A DNA stretch of 23,426 bases. Source: an uncultured bacterium. GTDB lineage: Bacteria > Cyanobacteriota > Vampirovibrionia > Gastranaerophilales > Gastranaerophilaceae. A program made the translations under genes and the position numbers. The notes under the pieces were generated by a model. That model worked only from the letters and a program-made list of their open reading frames with translations. It was not told the DNA's origin and made no database searches. Below are positions 23,031 through 23,426 of the stretch, piece after piece (position 1 is the stretch's first letter; each line of letters begins with the position of its first letter). The stretch lies in NCBI GenBank assembly GCA_905211505.1, contig CAJMAX010000012.1, positions 1-23,426 on the forward strand. Direction: 5' to 3'.

Positions 23031-23143
23031 CCAAGGTTTATGACCTTAGGAAAAAATACGAGCAGGAATTAGCGGAAATGTACCTTATTATTAACGGCAT
23101 GGATGACGATTTGCGGCAGATGATGACGATAGAAAAAGGCTAG
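23016..23143 (+). other. Coding-like fragment without a start
   Basis: After the hairpin one frame reads PVWLTKVYDLRKKYEQELAE and LIINGMDDDLRQMMTIEKG to TAG 23141-23143. It is protein-like but has no start codon and no upstream continuation, so it is probably the 3' remnant of another gene or a displaced recombinase tail. The next 48 bases to 23191 hold only the leader of the following gene. Confidence 0.35.
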
Positions 23144-23191
23144 TGCTCAATATTTTTATTATATAACCAACAGCAGAAGGAAATAATAAAA

Positions 23192-23426
23192 ATGATTAAA
23201 GACTTTTATATTTGTCTGGACAATACAGCACTAAATTATGCACTAAAACATTTCAGCAATCCGTTTACGCGGATAATGCGTTGCTATACCGGCCTTGAAG
23301 TTGAAATGATTGTCAAAACAATGGAAACAAACAAAAGCAAAAATTTTTATACGCTCCGTGCAATGCAAAACAAGATATTAAAAGGCACCATTAAAAATCT
23401 TGAAGTATTGGGTACTATTTTTGAAA
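23192..23426 (+). CDS. Unknown protein, N-terminal part only (runs off the window)
   Basis: ATG 23192 is preceded by AAGGAAA at eight bases and opens a frame that stays open to the window end (78 codons). It begins MIKDFYICLDNTALNYALKH and continues NPFTRIMRCYTGLEVEMIVK, then a lysine-rich helical region. No signal peptide is seen and the family is not recognised. The 3' end lies outside the window. Confidence 0.65.
   Translation, partial: MIKDFYICLDNTALNYALKHFSNPFTRIMRCYTGLEVEMIVKTMETNKSKNFYTLRAMQNKILKGTIKNLEVLGTIFE

Overview
The window looks like an AT-rich accessory region of a Gram-negative bacterium, most likely a host-associated alphaproteobacterium. That assignment is an inference from gene style (ankyrin proteins, DUF3768 and DUF1737 families, mixed low-GC codon use); there is no rRNA, tRNA or housekeeping marker to confirm it. 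The content is mosaic. Three unrelated site-specific recombinases sit among defence-type genes, small unknown genes and an unusual number of broken genes.

Layout. 1-2091: a chimeric lipoprotein-like gene (alpha/beta-hydrolase start, phage-virion-like tail), a small membrane protein and a decayed tandem copy of it. 2092-3492: a DUF234-type AAA ATPase. 3744-7168 (minus strand): a compact block reading ankyrin protein, broken DUF3768, DUF1737, catalytic-domain-only tyrosine recombinase, 139-aa unknown, then a membrane-anchored 457-aa unknown. 7360-8296: a small unknown gene convergent with a small serine recombinase, sharing a bidirectional terminator. 8408-10296: a SLOG-family protein followed by three SHOCT-domain genes, the third broken by a stop codon; its leader carries competing hairpins. 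10293-12126: a frameshifted membrane protein and an ankyrin protein, divergent from an Mrr restriction endonuclease. 12127-13052: terminator, AT-rich repeats, six iteron-like repeats (the first four exactly 22 bp apart) and a winged-helix protein. 13166-13348: a very small gene with a near-perfect Shine-Dalgarno. 13421-18659 (minus): a three-gene operon with a nuclease-methyltransferase fusion, an HsdS specificity subunit and an OLD-family ATPase/TOPRIM nuclease, joined by TAATG overlaps. 18759-19881: a frameshifted beta-helix plus HTH gene. 20106-21232: a small operon of three unknown genes with promoter and terminator. 21291-23143: a large serine recombinase destroyed by one nonsense codon and one frameshift. 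23192-end: start of another unknown gene.

How it fits together. Mrr, the BcgI-like restriction-modification unit with its OLD partner, the SLOG/SHOCT cluster and the DUF234 ATPase make this a plausible defence or mobile island. The strongest candidates for something undescribed are the iteron array with its winged-helix gene, the restriction/OLD operon, and the SLOG-SHOCT cassette with its structured leader. Several genes are broken by single-base changes while the long restriction operon is intact, which suggests local decay, though assembly errors should be excluded.
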